Assembly: GCF_018866325.1 (NCBI RefSeq)
Contig: NZ_CP076457.1
Span: forward strand, 2,639,001 to 2,703,000
Direction: 5' to 3'
Source: Streptomyces sp. YPW6
GTDB lineage: Bacteria; Actinomycetota; Actinomycetes; Streptomycetales; Streptomycetaceae
Length of the DNA: 64,000 nt
Part shown: in pieces, positions 43,323 to 50,966 of the stretch
Layout of the letters: each line of letters begins with the position of its first letter
Numbering within the stretch: the first letter of the stretch is position 1
Made by a program: the position numbers and the translations under genes
Notes under the pieces: generated by a model
Seen by the model: the letters and a program-made list of their open reading frames with translations, nothing else
Database searches by the model: none
Told to the model about the DNA's origin: nothing

Positions 43323-44312
43323 TCAGGCGGCCTTCTGCTTGGTGCGCAGACGGCTGAGCAGCGTGCCGCGCTTGTCGTCGATCATCGTGAGGGTGCGGTC
43401 GAGCACGTCCTGCGGCATCCGGCCCAGCGCGGCGGTGGACTCGGCGCGCAGTCTCCGGGCGGTGGCGGGCTCGTAGTCGTCGGCCTTCTCGTTGTGGAAG
43501 GCGATCATCGCGCAGTAGGTGCGGACGGCCTTCGGCAGCAGGGTGTCCGCGTCGCGGTCGGCGCGCAGCTGGTCGAGCAGCGTGTCGTAGGAGGCGAAGA
43601 AGTCGAGCTGGCGGGCGTCCTTGATCTGGGTCAGGGAGGTGGTGACCCCGCGCCGGTAGAAGATGCCGTACAGCCCGAGCGCCGCGTAGGAGCGGGCGCG
43701 CAGATGGAGCTGCCAGACCCACAGCCGGTCCTCGGCGGTGCGCAGTTCGGTGGCGAAGCGCTGGGCGCCGTCCGCGAAGAGCCGCCGGTGGTAGATCCCG
43801 GCCCAGACGAACGGGTAGTCGACCATGGTCTCGCGCTCGGGCACGCCGATGCCGTCGCGGGGGTCGAGCAGGGTGTCCCGGAGCGGGGCGGGGGCGCGCC
43901 GCACGACGCGGGTGGTGCCGGTGGACTGGACGTGGTCGGTGCGGGCGAAGTCGCAGTCGAGGTCCTGGGCGGCGCGCAGCAGCCGGACCAGATGGCCGGG
44001 GGCGTACCAGTCGTCGCCGTCGAGGAAGGTGAGGTAGTCGCCCTCGGCGGCGTCGATGCCGCTGTTGCGGGCGGCCGCGATACCGGCGTTCGTACCGTGT
44101 CTGATCACCCGGGCGCGCGGCAGCCGCTCGGCCCAGTGGTCGACGATGTCCTGCGTACCGTCGGTGGACGCGTCATCGACCAGCAGGAACTCGATGTCCG
44201 GGTCCGCGTTGCGGGCCAGGCTCCCCAACGTGGTCGGGGCGTAGGCCGCGACATTGTGGAGCGGTACGACAACGGACAGTTTCGGCACGCGCGCGCCCTC
44301 ACCTTCGATCAT
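43323..44312 (-). CDS. GT2 glycosyltransferase, module B
   Basis: The 329-aa GT-A glycosyltransferase is identical in length to the module A enzyme at 34162-35151 and clearly homologous: LSVVVPLHNVAAYAPTTL, VDDASTDGT, NAGIAAARNSGIDAAEGDY, FLDGDDW and RTDHVQSTG. It begins the minus-strand operon GT2 - polysialyltransferase - GT29-like - fusion - acyltransferase. ATG 44312 was chosen; there is little ribosome-site support, so an internal GTG close to VPKLSV is possible. Confidence 0.88.
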   Translation of the reverse strand: MIEGEGARVPKLSVVVPLHNVAAYAPTTLGSLARNADPDIEFLLVDDASTDGTQDIVDHWAERLPRARVIRHGTNAGIAAARNSGIDAAEGDYLTFLDGDDWYAPGHLVRLLRAAQDLDCDFARTDHVQSTGTTRVVRRAPAPLRDTLLDPRDGIGVPERETMVDYPFVWAGIYHRRLFADGAQRFATELRTAEDRLWVWQLHLRARSYAALGLYGIFYRRGVTTSLTQIKDARQLDFFASYDTLLDQLRADRDADTLLPKAVRTYCAMIAFHNEKADDYEPATARRLRAESTAALGRMPQDVLDRTLTMIDDKRGTLLSRLRTKQKAA

Positions 44313-44720
44313 GGTCCCGACAACGTAGTGAGACCGCGGAAGGATCGGGTGACAGCCGCCACGACAACGGGTGAACTCTGCGCGTCCGCCGGATGGCCGG
44401 GTACGCGGATACGCGGATACGGGGATACGGGGATACGGGGTGAGGGGGCTACCGGGCTACGAGGACGGGGATACGGGCGCGGGTATACGCGTAGCCCCTC
44501 GCCCTGGAGACCGCGGCCGACGCCCGAGGGGCGGGCGCTGCTCGGGAGGTCGCCTGCGCGGGAGGACACCTGCGCGGGTCGCCCCGGGCGGGGGCGGAGA
44601 TCCACGAGGGCATCGACGACGCGGAGTCCGTCGCCGCGCTCAAGGTGTCGCAGCGGAAGATCCACCACGTCGGGGGGGCGGGCCCGGGCCCGCCGAGCCC
44701 GGCCGGCCCTCTCCCCGGAG
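44313..44720. other. 408-bp region with 8-bp repeats and a possible gene scrap
   Basis: GATACGSG units occupy 44408-44439 in tandem (one CG form, three GG forms). From about 44594 to 44670 the plus strand reads AEIHEGIDDAESVAALKVSQ then RKIHHV with good codon bias but no start or ribosome site. It could be the end of a lost gene. No intact gene is supported. Confidence 0.5.
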
Positions 44721-45407
44721 CTACACGCTGCTGAGCGAGAGCTTGGCGGCGAACCCGAGGAACAGGGCTCCGGCCGCCGAAGTGGCCCCCGCCGACAGCC
44801 GCTTGCGCCGGCGGAAGACGGCGGCCAGCCGAGTGCCTCCGAAGATCAGCACCGAGAGGTAGGCGAAGCTGGCGAGCTGGAGCAGGGTGCCCAGCACCAG
44901 GAACGACAGCGCCGGGTAGGCGTAGCCGGGGTCGACGAACTGGACGAAGAAGGAGATGAGGAAGAGGATCGCCTTCGGGTTGATCAGGCTGACCACGAGC
45001 GCCCGGCGGTAGGGCCGCTCCACGGAGCCGTCCGCCGCCCCGGAAGCCCCGTCCGCCGCGTCCGCCCCGTCCGTCGCCACGAGTTCGGCGGTACGCCGGT
45101 GCCGCTCGCGCCACAGGGCCGCGGCGGCCCGCAGCATCCCGATGGCCATCCAGGTCAGATAGGCCGCGCCCGCGTACTTGACGATCGCGAAGAGCAGGGG
45201 CGTGGTCGTCAGCAGCGACGCGGCGCCCAGCGCGGCGAGCGTCATCAGGACGGTGTCCCCGGTCCAGACGCCCGCGGCGGCTTTGTACCCGGTGCGTACG
45301 CCGCGCCGGGCGGCGACGGAGAGCACGTAGAGCGAGTTCGGGCCCGGCAGAAGGACGATCAGCGCCAGGCCGGCGAGATAGGTCGGAAGATCGGTGACAC
45401 CCAGCAT
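44721..45407 (-). CDS. LysE/RhtB-family amino acid exporter (LeuE-like)
   Basis: The 228-aa protein has six predicted membrane helices. The family start is present (LAGLALIVLLPGPNSLYVLSVAARRGVRTG, with the conserved PGPN), as is the second-half motif SLINPKAILFLISFFVQFVDP. An Ala/Asp-rich cytoplasmic insert (ATDGADAADGASGAADGS) lies mid-protein. The family exports leucine, homoserine or related amino acids; the substrate is not predictable. ATG 45407 was chosen because the longer frame upstream is Pro/Arg-rich and lacks a signal. Confidence 0.88.
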   Translation of the reverse strand: MLGVTDLPTYLAGLALIVLLPGPNSLYVLSVAARRGVRTGYKAAAGVWTGDTVLMTLAALGAASLLTTTPLLFAIVKYAGAAYLTWMAIGMLRAAAALWRERHRRTAELVATDGADAADGASGAADGSVERPYRRALVVSLINPKAILFLISFFVQFVDPGYAYPALSFLVLGTLLQLASFAYLSVLIFGGTRLAAVFRRRKRLSAGATSAAGALFLGFAAKLSLSSV

Positions 45408-45651
45408 GGACGGAGTGTCGCACGCCCGTGCGGGTCGCCGTCCAGGGGGTTTCACCCGGCGGAACGGGCCGCCGGACACCGCGCGGAGGACGGCCGGTCC
45501 CGGCGCCCCGGACTCGGCCATGATCGGCTGCGCGCCTCCTCGGGGGCTGGACGTGCGGCCGCCGTCCGGCGGAGGATTCGCTGACGGCGCCGGACGGGAA
45601 TCCGTACAGGAGGCGCCGGTCCGGCGGCGGGTGAGCGAGGGGGTCCCGAGC

Positions 45652-46809
45652 ATGGTGGACGCGGACAGCGGGTGGGACGGCCGGGGCGGGAGCAGCACGC
45701 CCGGTGCGGGGGCCGGGGGCACGCACGGAGCCGGACCGTTTCAGGGGCGCAGCGGCACCCCCGCACTGCCGGACGGTCGCAGCGCCCCAGCCGTACCGGA
45801 CCGCCGCAGCACCCCCGCCCTACCGGACCATCGCAGCACCCCCGCCCTACCGGGCCGTCGCAGCACCCCAGCCGTACCGGACCGCCGCAGCACCCCCGCC
45901 CTGCCGGGCCGTCGCGTCGCCGCCGCGTCCCTCGTCGCGCTGGCCGCCCTCGCGACGGGGTGCGAACCGGGTACCGCCACCGGCGCGCAGGACGCACCAC
46001 CCCCGGTGCGGGCCACCCGGGCCGCCGCGCCGACCGCCTCCCCCGCGACCGAGGACGCGAAGCCGCCCACCGCACCAACGCCCAGCCCGTCGGCACCCAC
46101 CACTCCCCCGGCACCGACACCGACACCGGCCCGTACGACCGTCCGTCCGGCCCCGGAACCGAGCACCGCACCGCCGCCGCGCATCCTGATGCGGACCGGG
46201 TCCGAGAGCGACCGGGTCCGCGAACTCCAGGCCCGGCTGCGCCAGATCGGCCACTTCGGGCGCAACCCCACCGGCTACTACGGCTCCGTCACCGCCGAGT
46301 CCGTACGGTCCTTCCAGACCAAGCGGAGTCTGCCGGTCACCGGCTCCACCGACGAGGTGACCTGGCGACGGCTGCTCGGGATGACCCGGGTGCCGACGGC
46401 CGCCGAACTGCGCCCGCCGACCGAGCGGCCGGTGGCCGCGCCGGACGAGCGGTGTCTGAAGGGCCGGGTCCTGTGCATCAGCAAGAACAGCCGGACCCTG
46501 GCGTGGATGATCGACGGCACGGTCGTCTCGGCGATGGACGTGCGCTTCGGCTCGGAGTACACGCCCACCCGCGAGGGCGTGTTCGAGGTGTTCTGGAAGT
46601 CCCGGGACCATGTGTCGACGCTGTACGACACCCCGATGCCGTACGCCCTGTTCTTCAGCGGCGGCCAGGCGGTGCACTACTCCGCGGACTTCGCGGCCAA
46701 CGGCTACGGCGGCGCCTCGCACGGCTGCGTCAACGTGCGCGACAAGAAGAAGGTGGCGGCGCTGTTCGACCAGGTGAGGACCGGAGACAAGGTCGTCGTC
46801 TACTGGTGA
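45652..46809 (+). CDS. L,D-transpeptidase with repeat-bearing cytoplasmic extension and membrane anchor
   Basis: The 385-aa protein has residues 1-41 rich in Gly/Thr, and residues 42-86 as five 9-residue repeats (RRSTPALPD type). A hydrophobic segment at about 88-103 ends in a lipobox-like LATGC (Cys104). A Thr/Pro-rich wall-spanning linker follows to about 180, then a PG_binding_1 domain (about 183-245; VRELQARLRQIGHFGRNPTG) and a YkuD domain with His and catalytic Cys359 in SHGCVNVRD. The long segment before the hydrophobic stretch is unusual for a lipoprotein, so it may be a type II membrane protein. The ATG has GAGGGGG upstream. It probably makes 3-3 cross-links. Confidence 0.88.
   Translation: MVDADSGWDGRGGSSTPGAGAGGTHGAGPFQGRSGTPALPDGRSAPAVPDRRSTPALPDHRSTPALPGRRSTPAVPDRRSTPALPGRRVAAASLVALAALATGCEPGTATGAQDAPPPVRATRAAAPTASPATEDAKPPTAPTPSPSAPTTPPAPTPTPARTTVRPAPEPSTAPPPRILMRTGSESDRVRELQARLRQIGHFGRNPTGYYGSVTAESVRSFQTKRSLPVTGSTDEVTWRRLLGMTRVPTAAELRPPTERPVAAPDERCLKGRVLCISKNSRTLAWMIDGTVVSAMDVRFGSEYTPTREGVFEVFWKSRDHVSTLYDTPMPYALFFSGGQAVHYSADFAANGYGGASHGCVNVRDKKKVAALFDQVRTGDKVVVYW
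45775..45909 (+). repeat. Five tandem 27-bp repeats inside the L,D-transpeptidase gene
   Basis: Units start at 45775, 45802, 45829, 45856 and 45883 and encode GRSAPAVPD, RRSTPALPD, HRSTPALPG, RRSTPAVPD and RRSTPALPG. A degenerate 30-bp unit precedes them. Confidence 0.85.
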
Positions 46810-46826
46810 CGGGGCGAAGAGGAGAG

Positions 46827-46865
46827 GGCGCGGGCGGGACCGGGGGAACGTGTCCCGCCCGCGCC
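46827..46865. terminator. Terminator after the second L,D-transpeptidase
   Basis: The perfect 14-bp stem GGCGCGGGCGGGAC / GTCCCGCCCGCGCC with an 11-nt loop lies between convergent genes. Confidence 0.8.
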
Positions 46866-47007
46866 GATGCGCTGAGCCGAAGGTACGGGGGGAACCCCGG
46901 CTCGTCGCGCGGCCGATGACCAGTCGGCTCACTCTGTACAGCGCCCGGCCTCCCGAAAACGTCACACCCGCACGCGCGGGCCATCAGCCGGGACCTGAAA
47001 GTGCAGG

Positions 47008-48129
47008 TCAACGAGTTGTGACGGTGGCCGCACCGCTCCTCTTCGGGAGGATCGGAGCCTCTGCCTCCGCCCTGGTGCCGACCCGGTCCTCCGGGGCTGT
47101 GGCGGCACGCGGGAGCGGCTGGAAGGAGACGGGGGGCAGCGAGCCGCCGTCTCCCGGCCCGCGGGGGCCGCCGTCGTCATCGTCGTCGCCGTCCCCGCCG
47201 CCGGAACCGCCGTTGCCACCGCTGCCGCCGCCGCTTCCGCCGTCCCCGCCGAGGCGGTCGCAGAAGCGCTCCAGGTTCTTCTCGCCGTGGGCGAACTCGA
47301 CCAGCTGACGGCGGCTGCGGTCGTCCAGCGTGCCCTCGCGGAAGGCCTTGCAGGCCTTGACGGACTTCTCGTACCAGGCACCCGCCCCCGTGCGGCCGTC
47401 GGAGCCGCCGGGCCGGTCGTCCTGCCCGGCGCCGCCGCCGGTGGTCGCCTCCGGCCGGTCCGGGCTGTCCGGGCGGCCGGCGCCGGACTCCCGTCCGGTG
47501 TCGCCGGTCCGCGCGCCCTCGGGCTTCTCGGGCCCCCCGGTCTCGCGGGCCGTGGGCGAGGAGGAGGACTCCGGGGCGGCGGGCGAGGGCGGGTCGGCCG
47601 GGGCCGACGGGTCGTCGACGGAGCCGCTGGACATCAGCGGTCCCGGGGTCGCGGCGGCCGACACGGAGGTGGCCGGCGCGGGCGAGCCCTGCCCGCCGAA
47701 GGTGCCGGTGAACACGCCCGTACCGGCCGCGACCGCCACCCCGCCGAGCGCGCACCCCGCGAGCGAGGCGACCAGGCCGAAGCGGACGGGCCGGCTCCAG
47801 CGCGGGCGGCGGGCCGGGGCGTCGGGGGCGGAACCGAGGTGGACGGCGTGCAGCCGACCGGGGCGGCCGGGTACGGCGGCACCGGCGGCGCGGCCGGCGA
47901 GCCGGTCCACGCCGCTGCCGTGGCGGGCCTGCCGGAACGCGGCGAGGACAGCGTCCTCGCCGGGGAGTTCGCCTGCCGGGACCCGCAGTCCGGCGCGCGC
48001 CTCGCCGAGCGCTTCGGCGAGACGGAAGGCGTCGGCAGGGGCCTCGTCGCCGACGGGGACGACCGGTTCGCCGCGGAGGATTCTCTCCGCGGTGTCCTTG
48101 TCAAGCCACTCGTAGTGCTCGTCGGCCAT
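47008..48129 (-). CDS. Single-pass membrane protein coupled to an ECF sigma factor (candidate anti-sigma factor)
   Basis: The 373-aa protein has residues 1-110 cytoplasmic (ADEHYEWLDKDTAERILRG, ALGEARAGLRVPAGE) and one membrane helix at about 117-138 (FGLVASLAGCALGGVAVAA). The remainder is extracytoplasmic: Pro/Ser-rich linker, a small Cys-containing helical patch (WYEKSVKACKAFREGTLDD, FAHGEKNLERFCDRLGG), a Gly/Asp tract (GGDGDDDDDGGP) and a basic end. The ATG at 48129 shares a base with the stop of the sigma gene (TGATG) and has AAGGA upstream, so the two are coupled. It lacks the HxxxCxxC zinc motif of ZAS anti-sigma factors. Anti-sigma function is inferred from coupling and topology. Confidence 0.8.
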   Translation of the reverse strand: MADEHYEWLDKDTAERILRGEPVVPVGDEAPADAFRLAEALGEARAGLRVPAGELPGEDAVLAAFRQARHGSGVDRLAGRAAGAAVPGRPGRLHAVHLGSAPDAPARRPRWSRPVRFGLVASLAGCALGGVAVAAGTGVFTGTFGGQGSPAPATSVSAAATPGPLMSSGSVDDPSAPADPPSPAAPESSSSPTARETGGPEKPEGARTGDTGRESGAGRPDSPDRPEATTGGGAGQDDRPGGSDGRTGAGAWYEKSVKACKAFREGTLDDRSRRQLVEFAHGEKNLERFCDRLGGDGGSGGGSGGNGGSGGGDGDDDDDGGPRGPGDGGSLPPVSFQPLPRAATAPEDRVGTRAEAEAPILPKRSGAATVTTR

Positions 48130-48896
48130 CACATGTCCTTCTGCGTCCACGGTCGCGAATGCGTCACACCGGGAGTGATCACGGCGGGTCCCGCCGGACC
48201 GCCTCGGCCGGGCCGCTGGGACGGCACCGCCCCGAGCCCGGCGGCGCCGCCCGCGTCGATCCCGCCGTCCTGTGCCGGGACCGGGTCCGCGGCGCCGTCC
48301 GGGCCGAACACCCCGTCGCCGCCGGACCGGGGCGCCTGGAGCTGCCCGTCGGCGGCGAGGAGTTCGGCGAGCCGCTTCAGGCCGCGGTGGGCGGCGGTAC
48401 GGACGGCGCCGGGCCGCTTGCCCAGGGTCTGCGCGGCGCTCTTCGCGTCGAGCCCGACGACCACGCGCAGCACGACGGCCTCGGCCTGGTCCTGCGGCAG
48501 CTGGGCGATGAGGGACATGGTGCGGTCGGTGTCCAGGGCCTCGATGGCGTCGCCCGCGGTGTCGGACTCGGCGGCGCGCGTGGTCAGCTCGGTCTCGTCG
48601 CCGCCGATCGCGGGACGGCGGCTGCGCATGCGCAGGTGGTCCAGCGAACGGTTGCGCGCGATCCGGGCGGCCCAGCCCCGGAAGCGGTCGGCGTCACCGC
48701 TGAACCGGTCGAGGTCGCGGGCGATCTGCAGCCACGCCTCGGACGCCACGTCCTCGGCGTCCGCCTCCCCGACCAGCGTCCGTATGTAGCCCAGCAACCG
48801 CGGGTGCACAGCGCGGTACACAGCACGGAAGGCGTCCTCGTCCCCGTCCTGTGCAGCGAGCACCGCGGCAGTCAGCTCCGCGTCGTCCCCCAGCAC
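48129..48896 (-). CDS. ECF sigma factor
   Basis: The 255-aa protein has region 2 (about 18-85; FRAVYRAVHPRLLGYIRTLV, DAEDVASEAWLQIARDLDRF, WAARIARNRSLDHLRM) and region 4 (about 125-180; LPQDQAEAVVLRVVVGLDAK, AAQTLGKRPGAVRTAAHRGL). A 70-residue Gly/Pro-rich tail follows. I chose GTG 48896 because the next upstream start (ATG 48995) adds codons with many A/T third positions, unlike the rest of the gene; that stretch looks like promoter DNA. The stop overlaps the membrane-protein start. The pair is expected to respond to an envelope signal. Confidence 0.87.
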   Translation of the reverse strand: MLGDDAELTAAVLAAQDGDEDAFRAVYRAVHPRLLGYIRTLVGEADAEDVASEAWLQIARDLDRFSGDADRFRGWAARIARNRSLDHLRMRSRRPAIGGDETELTTRAAESDTAGDAIEALDTDRTMSLIAQLPQDQAEAVVLRVVVGLDAKSAAQTLGKRPGAVRTAAHRGLKRLAELLAADGQLQAPRSGGDGVFGPDGAADPVPAQDGGIDAGGAAGLGAVPSQRPGRGGPAGPAVITPGVTHSRPWTQKDM

Positions 48897-49267
48897 TCCC
48901 TCAACCCGCCCTGCCGTCCTCAATCGCAGCTGGTCAACTGCTGCGCAACCCTGCGCGAACCAGCACGCTACGTGCTCGGTGGGGGCCACGTCCATGACTT
49001 GTACAACTCGCAACAATTCGACGGCCGCGCTTCCGGTGTGACAGAAAACGCAGTCGTGGCGCTGAGATGAGTACGGGGTCGTGCTGCGACCCCGTGGAAG
49101 ACGGCCGGGGCCTCTCCTGTGGGGGGTGGCGGCCCCGGTCGTCGCTCCTCTCCGCCCCGCGCCCCGACCAGGGCACGCGGCCGCGCGGACCCCCCGGGGC
49201 AACCACCGGCGCGACGGGCGGCGTACGGATTTCGCCCGGTCGGCCGGCCCTCCCTAGACTGCTCCGG
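48897..49267. promoter_or_regulatory. Divergent region between ECF sigma and MurG-like genes
   Basis: A hairpin (ACGGGGTCG at 49073-49081, CGACCCCGT at 49087-49095) lies in the middle. On the plus strand TAGACT at 49255-49260 ends 7 nt before the GTG of the MurG-like gene, giving a likely leaderless promoter. On the minus strand TTGACC near 48945 is a possible -35 element for the sigma gene. Confidence 0.5.
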
Positions 49268-50449
49268 GTGACTGACGCCTCTCGCCCCGCCTCCGCCTCC
49301 GCCTTCCGCCTGATCGTGACGGGCGGTGGCACCGGCGGTCACACGTACCCCGCCCTCACCGCGATCCGCACCCTGCAGGCACGCCTGGCGGCTTCCGGCC
49401 GCACGCTCGACGTCCTGTGGATCGGCACGGCGGAGGGCCTGGAGGCCCGGGTCACCGCCGCGGAGGGCATCCCGTTCACCACCGTCGCCACCGGCAAGAT
49501 CCGGCGGCACGCGAACCCGCTGAAGATGGTGTCGCCGGCCAACGTCCGGGACATGGCGCGCGTCCCGCTCGGGGTCGCCCAGGCGCGGAGCGCGGTCTCC
49601 GCCTTCCGGCCGGACGTCGTGCTCGCCACGGGCGGTTACGTCGCCGTGCCGGCCGGGCTCGCCGCCAGGATGTGCCGGGTCCCCCTGGTCCTGCACGAGC
49701 AGACCGTCCGGCTCGGTCTCGCCAACCGCAAGCTCGCCGGCTCCGCCGCGCGGATCGCCGTGTCCTCGGAGTCGACCCTGCCGCTCCTGCCGGAGAGCGT
49801 CCGGCCCGCGGCGGTGGTCACCGGCAACCCCGTGCGTCCCGAGGTCCTGGCCGGCCACCCGGACAAGGCCGTGACGGCACTGGGTCTGCACGCGTTCGAC
49901 CGGCGTCTTCCGACGGTGTACGTCACCGGAGGGGCACAGGGGTCGCAGCAGATCAACGACGTGGTCGGCGGCGAACTGCCGTGGCTGCTGGAGCGCGCCA
50001 ACGTGGTGCACCAGTGCGGCCCGGCCCATCAGGAGGCGCTGTCCGCGCGCGCGGCGGCGCTTCCGGCCTCCCTGGCCGCCCGCTACCACCTCACGGCCTT
50101 CGTCGGACCCGAGCTGCCGGACGTCCTGGCCCTGGCCGATCTGGTGGTCTCCCGCAGCGGCGCGGGCACCCTGGCCGAGCTGACCGCCCTGGGCAAGCCC
50201 GCCGTGTTCCTCCCGCTCGCCTCGGCGGCCGGGAACGAGCAGGCCCACAACGCCCGCCACCTGGAGGAGTCGGGAGCAGCGGTCGCCCTCCTCGGCGAGG
50301 TCACCGGCGAGCACCTGCGCGAGGCGGTCGGCCCCCTCCTCGACGATCCGGAGCGCCGGTCCGCGATGGCCGCGGCGGCCAGGGCACACGGCCGCCCGGA
50401 CGCTGCGGAAAGGCTCGTGGACGTGATCCTGTCCGCGGCCTCCCGGTAA
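49268..50449 (+). CDS. MurG paralogue (UDP-GlcNAc:undecaprenyl-PP-MurNAc-pentapeptide transferase family)
   Basis: The 393-aa GT28 enzyme has GGGTGGHTYPALTAIRTL (acceptor/phosphate loop), LATGGYVAVPAGLAA, LVLHEQTVRLGLANR, VYVTGGAQGSQQIND and the UDP-GlcNAc site SRSGAGTLAELTALGKPAVF with NEQAHNARHLEESGAA. MurG makes lipid II at the inner membrane face. The normal copy sits in the dcw division cluster; here no mur or fts genes are near, so this is a second copy that may act in sporulation, stress or another polymer. GTG 49268 appears to be the transcription start (leaderless). Confidence 0.88.
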   Translation: MTDASRPASASAFRLIVTGGGTGGHTYPALTAIRTLQARLAASGRTLDVLWIGTAEGLEARVTAAEGIPFTTVATGKIRRHANPLKMVSPANVRDMARVPLGVAQARSAVSAFRPDVVLATGGYVAVPAGLAARMCRVPLVLHEQTVRLGLANRKLAGSAARIAVSSESTLPLLPESVRPAAVVTGNPVRPEVLAGHPDKAVTALGLHAFDRRLPTVYVTGGAQGSQQINDVVGGELPWLLERANVVHQCGPAHQEALSARAAALPASLAARYHLTAFVGPELPDVLALADLVVSRSGAGTLAELTALGKPAVFLPLASAAGNEQAHNARHLEESGAAVALLGEVTGEHLREAVGPLLDDPERRSAMAAAARAHGRPDAAERLVDVILSAASR

Positions 50450-50966
50450 CGGCGCGGCCCGCGGTGCGCCACGTGCTCCGTCCACCGGCGGGCAGCACGG
50501 CGGCGGCTCCGCGGCACACAGCGCGCTCCTGAGACACGGCGTGGTCCCAGCCGCACCCCGCCACGGCCCGCCGGTGGACGGAGCACGGCCCGTCCGCACC
50601 CCGCCCGATGCGCAGCACGGCCCGTCCGCATCCCCGCCACAGCCCGTCCGGCGCGCAGCACGGCCCGCCCGGTGGGCAGCACGGAACGTCCGCCCCCTGC
50701 CACAGCCCGCCCGGCGCGGTGCACGGCCCTCGTCCGGTAGGCAGCACGGCCCGCCCGCACCCCCGCCACACCCCGCCCGGCGCGCCGCACGCCCCGTCCG
50801 CACACCCGCCACGGCCCGGACGATGGGCCGTCCGGCCCGGACGACGGGCGCCGACGGCCCATGTGGCCCATTCGCCTGGCCCTGTCGAGCCGCTCGGGGG
50901 CGGCCTCCGCGCTAACGTGCCGTCACGTTTGACGCACAGCGCCACGAGGAGACTTGAGGACCGCAT
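50450..50966. other. 517-bp region with degenerate GC-rich repeats and metP promoter
   Basis: From about 50540 to 50850 a 30-40-bp motif of the type GCAGCACGGCCCGTCCGCA recurs at least six times with substitutions. Open frames cross it on both strands, but they have no ribosome sites or conserved content. The last 60 bp carry the promoter/operator of the transporter. Confidence 0.55.
50914..50929. promoter_or_regulatory. Inverted repeat upstream of the NSS transporter
   Basis: AACGTG at 50914-50919 and CACGTT at 50924-50929 form a perfect 6-bp inverted repeat with a 4-bp spacer, 38 bp before the start codon. It overlaps TTTGACG, a possible -35 element, and is a candidate repressor site. Confidence 0.5.

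Noticed and set aside
44482..44494. GGTATACGCGTAG as a fifth nucleoside operator
   Set aside because: It matches only the right half of the palindrome, lies in repetitive DNA between a glycosyltransferase and an exporter gene, and is not before any nucleoside gene.
48897..48995. ATG 48995 as the start of the ECF sigma factor
   Set aside because: The added 33 codons have many A/T third positions, unlike the rest of the gene, and look like promoter DNA.
50541..50915. A 124-codon plus-strand ORF of Arg/Pro/Ala composition
   Set aside because: Produced by degenerate GC repeats; no start signal and no conserved motif.
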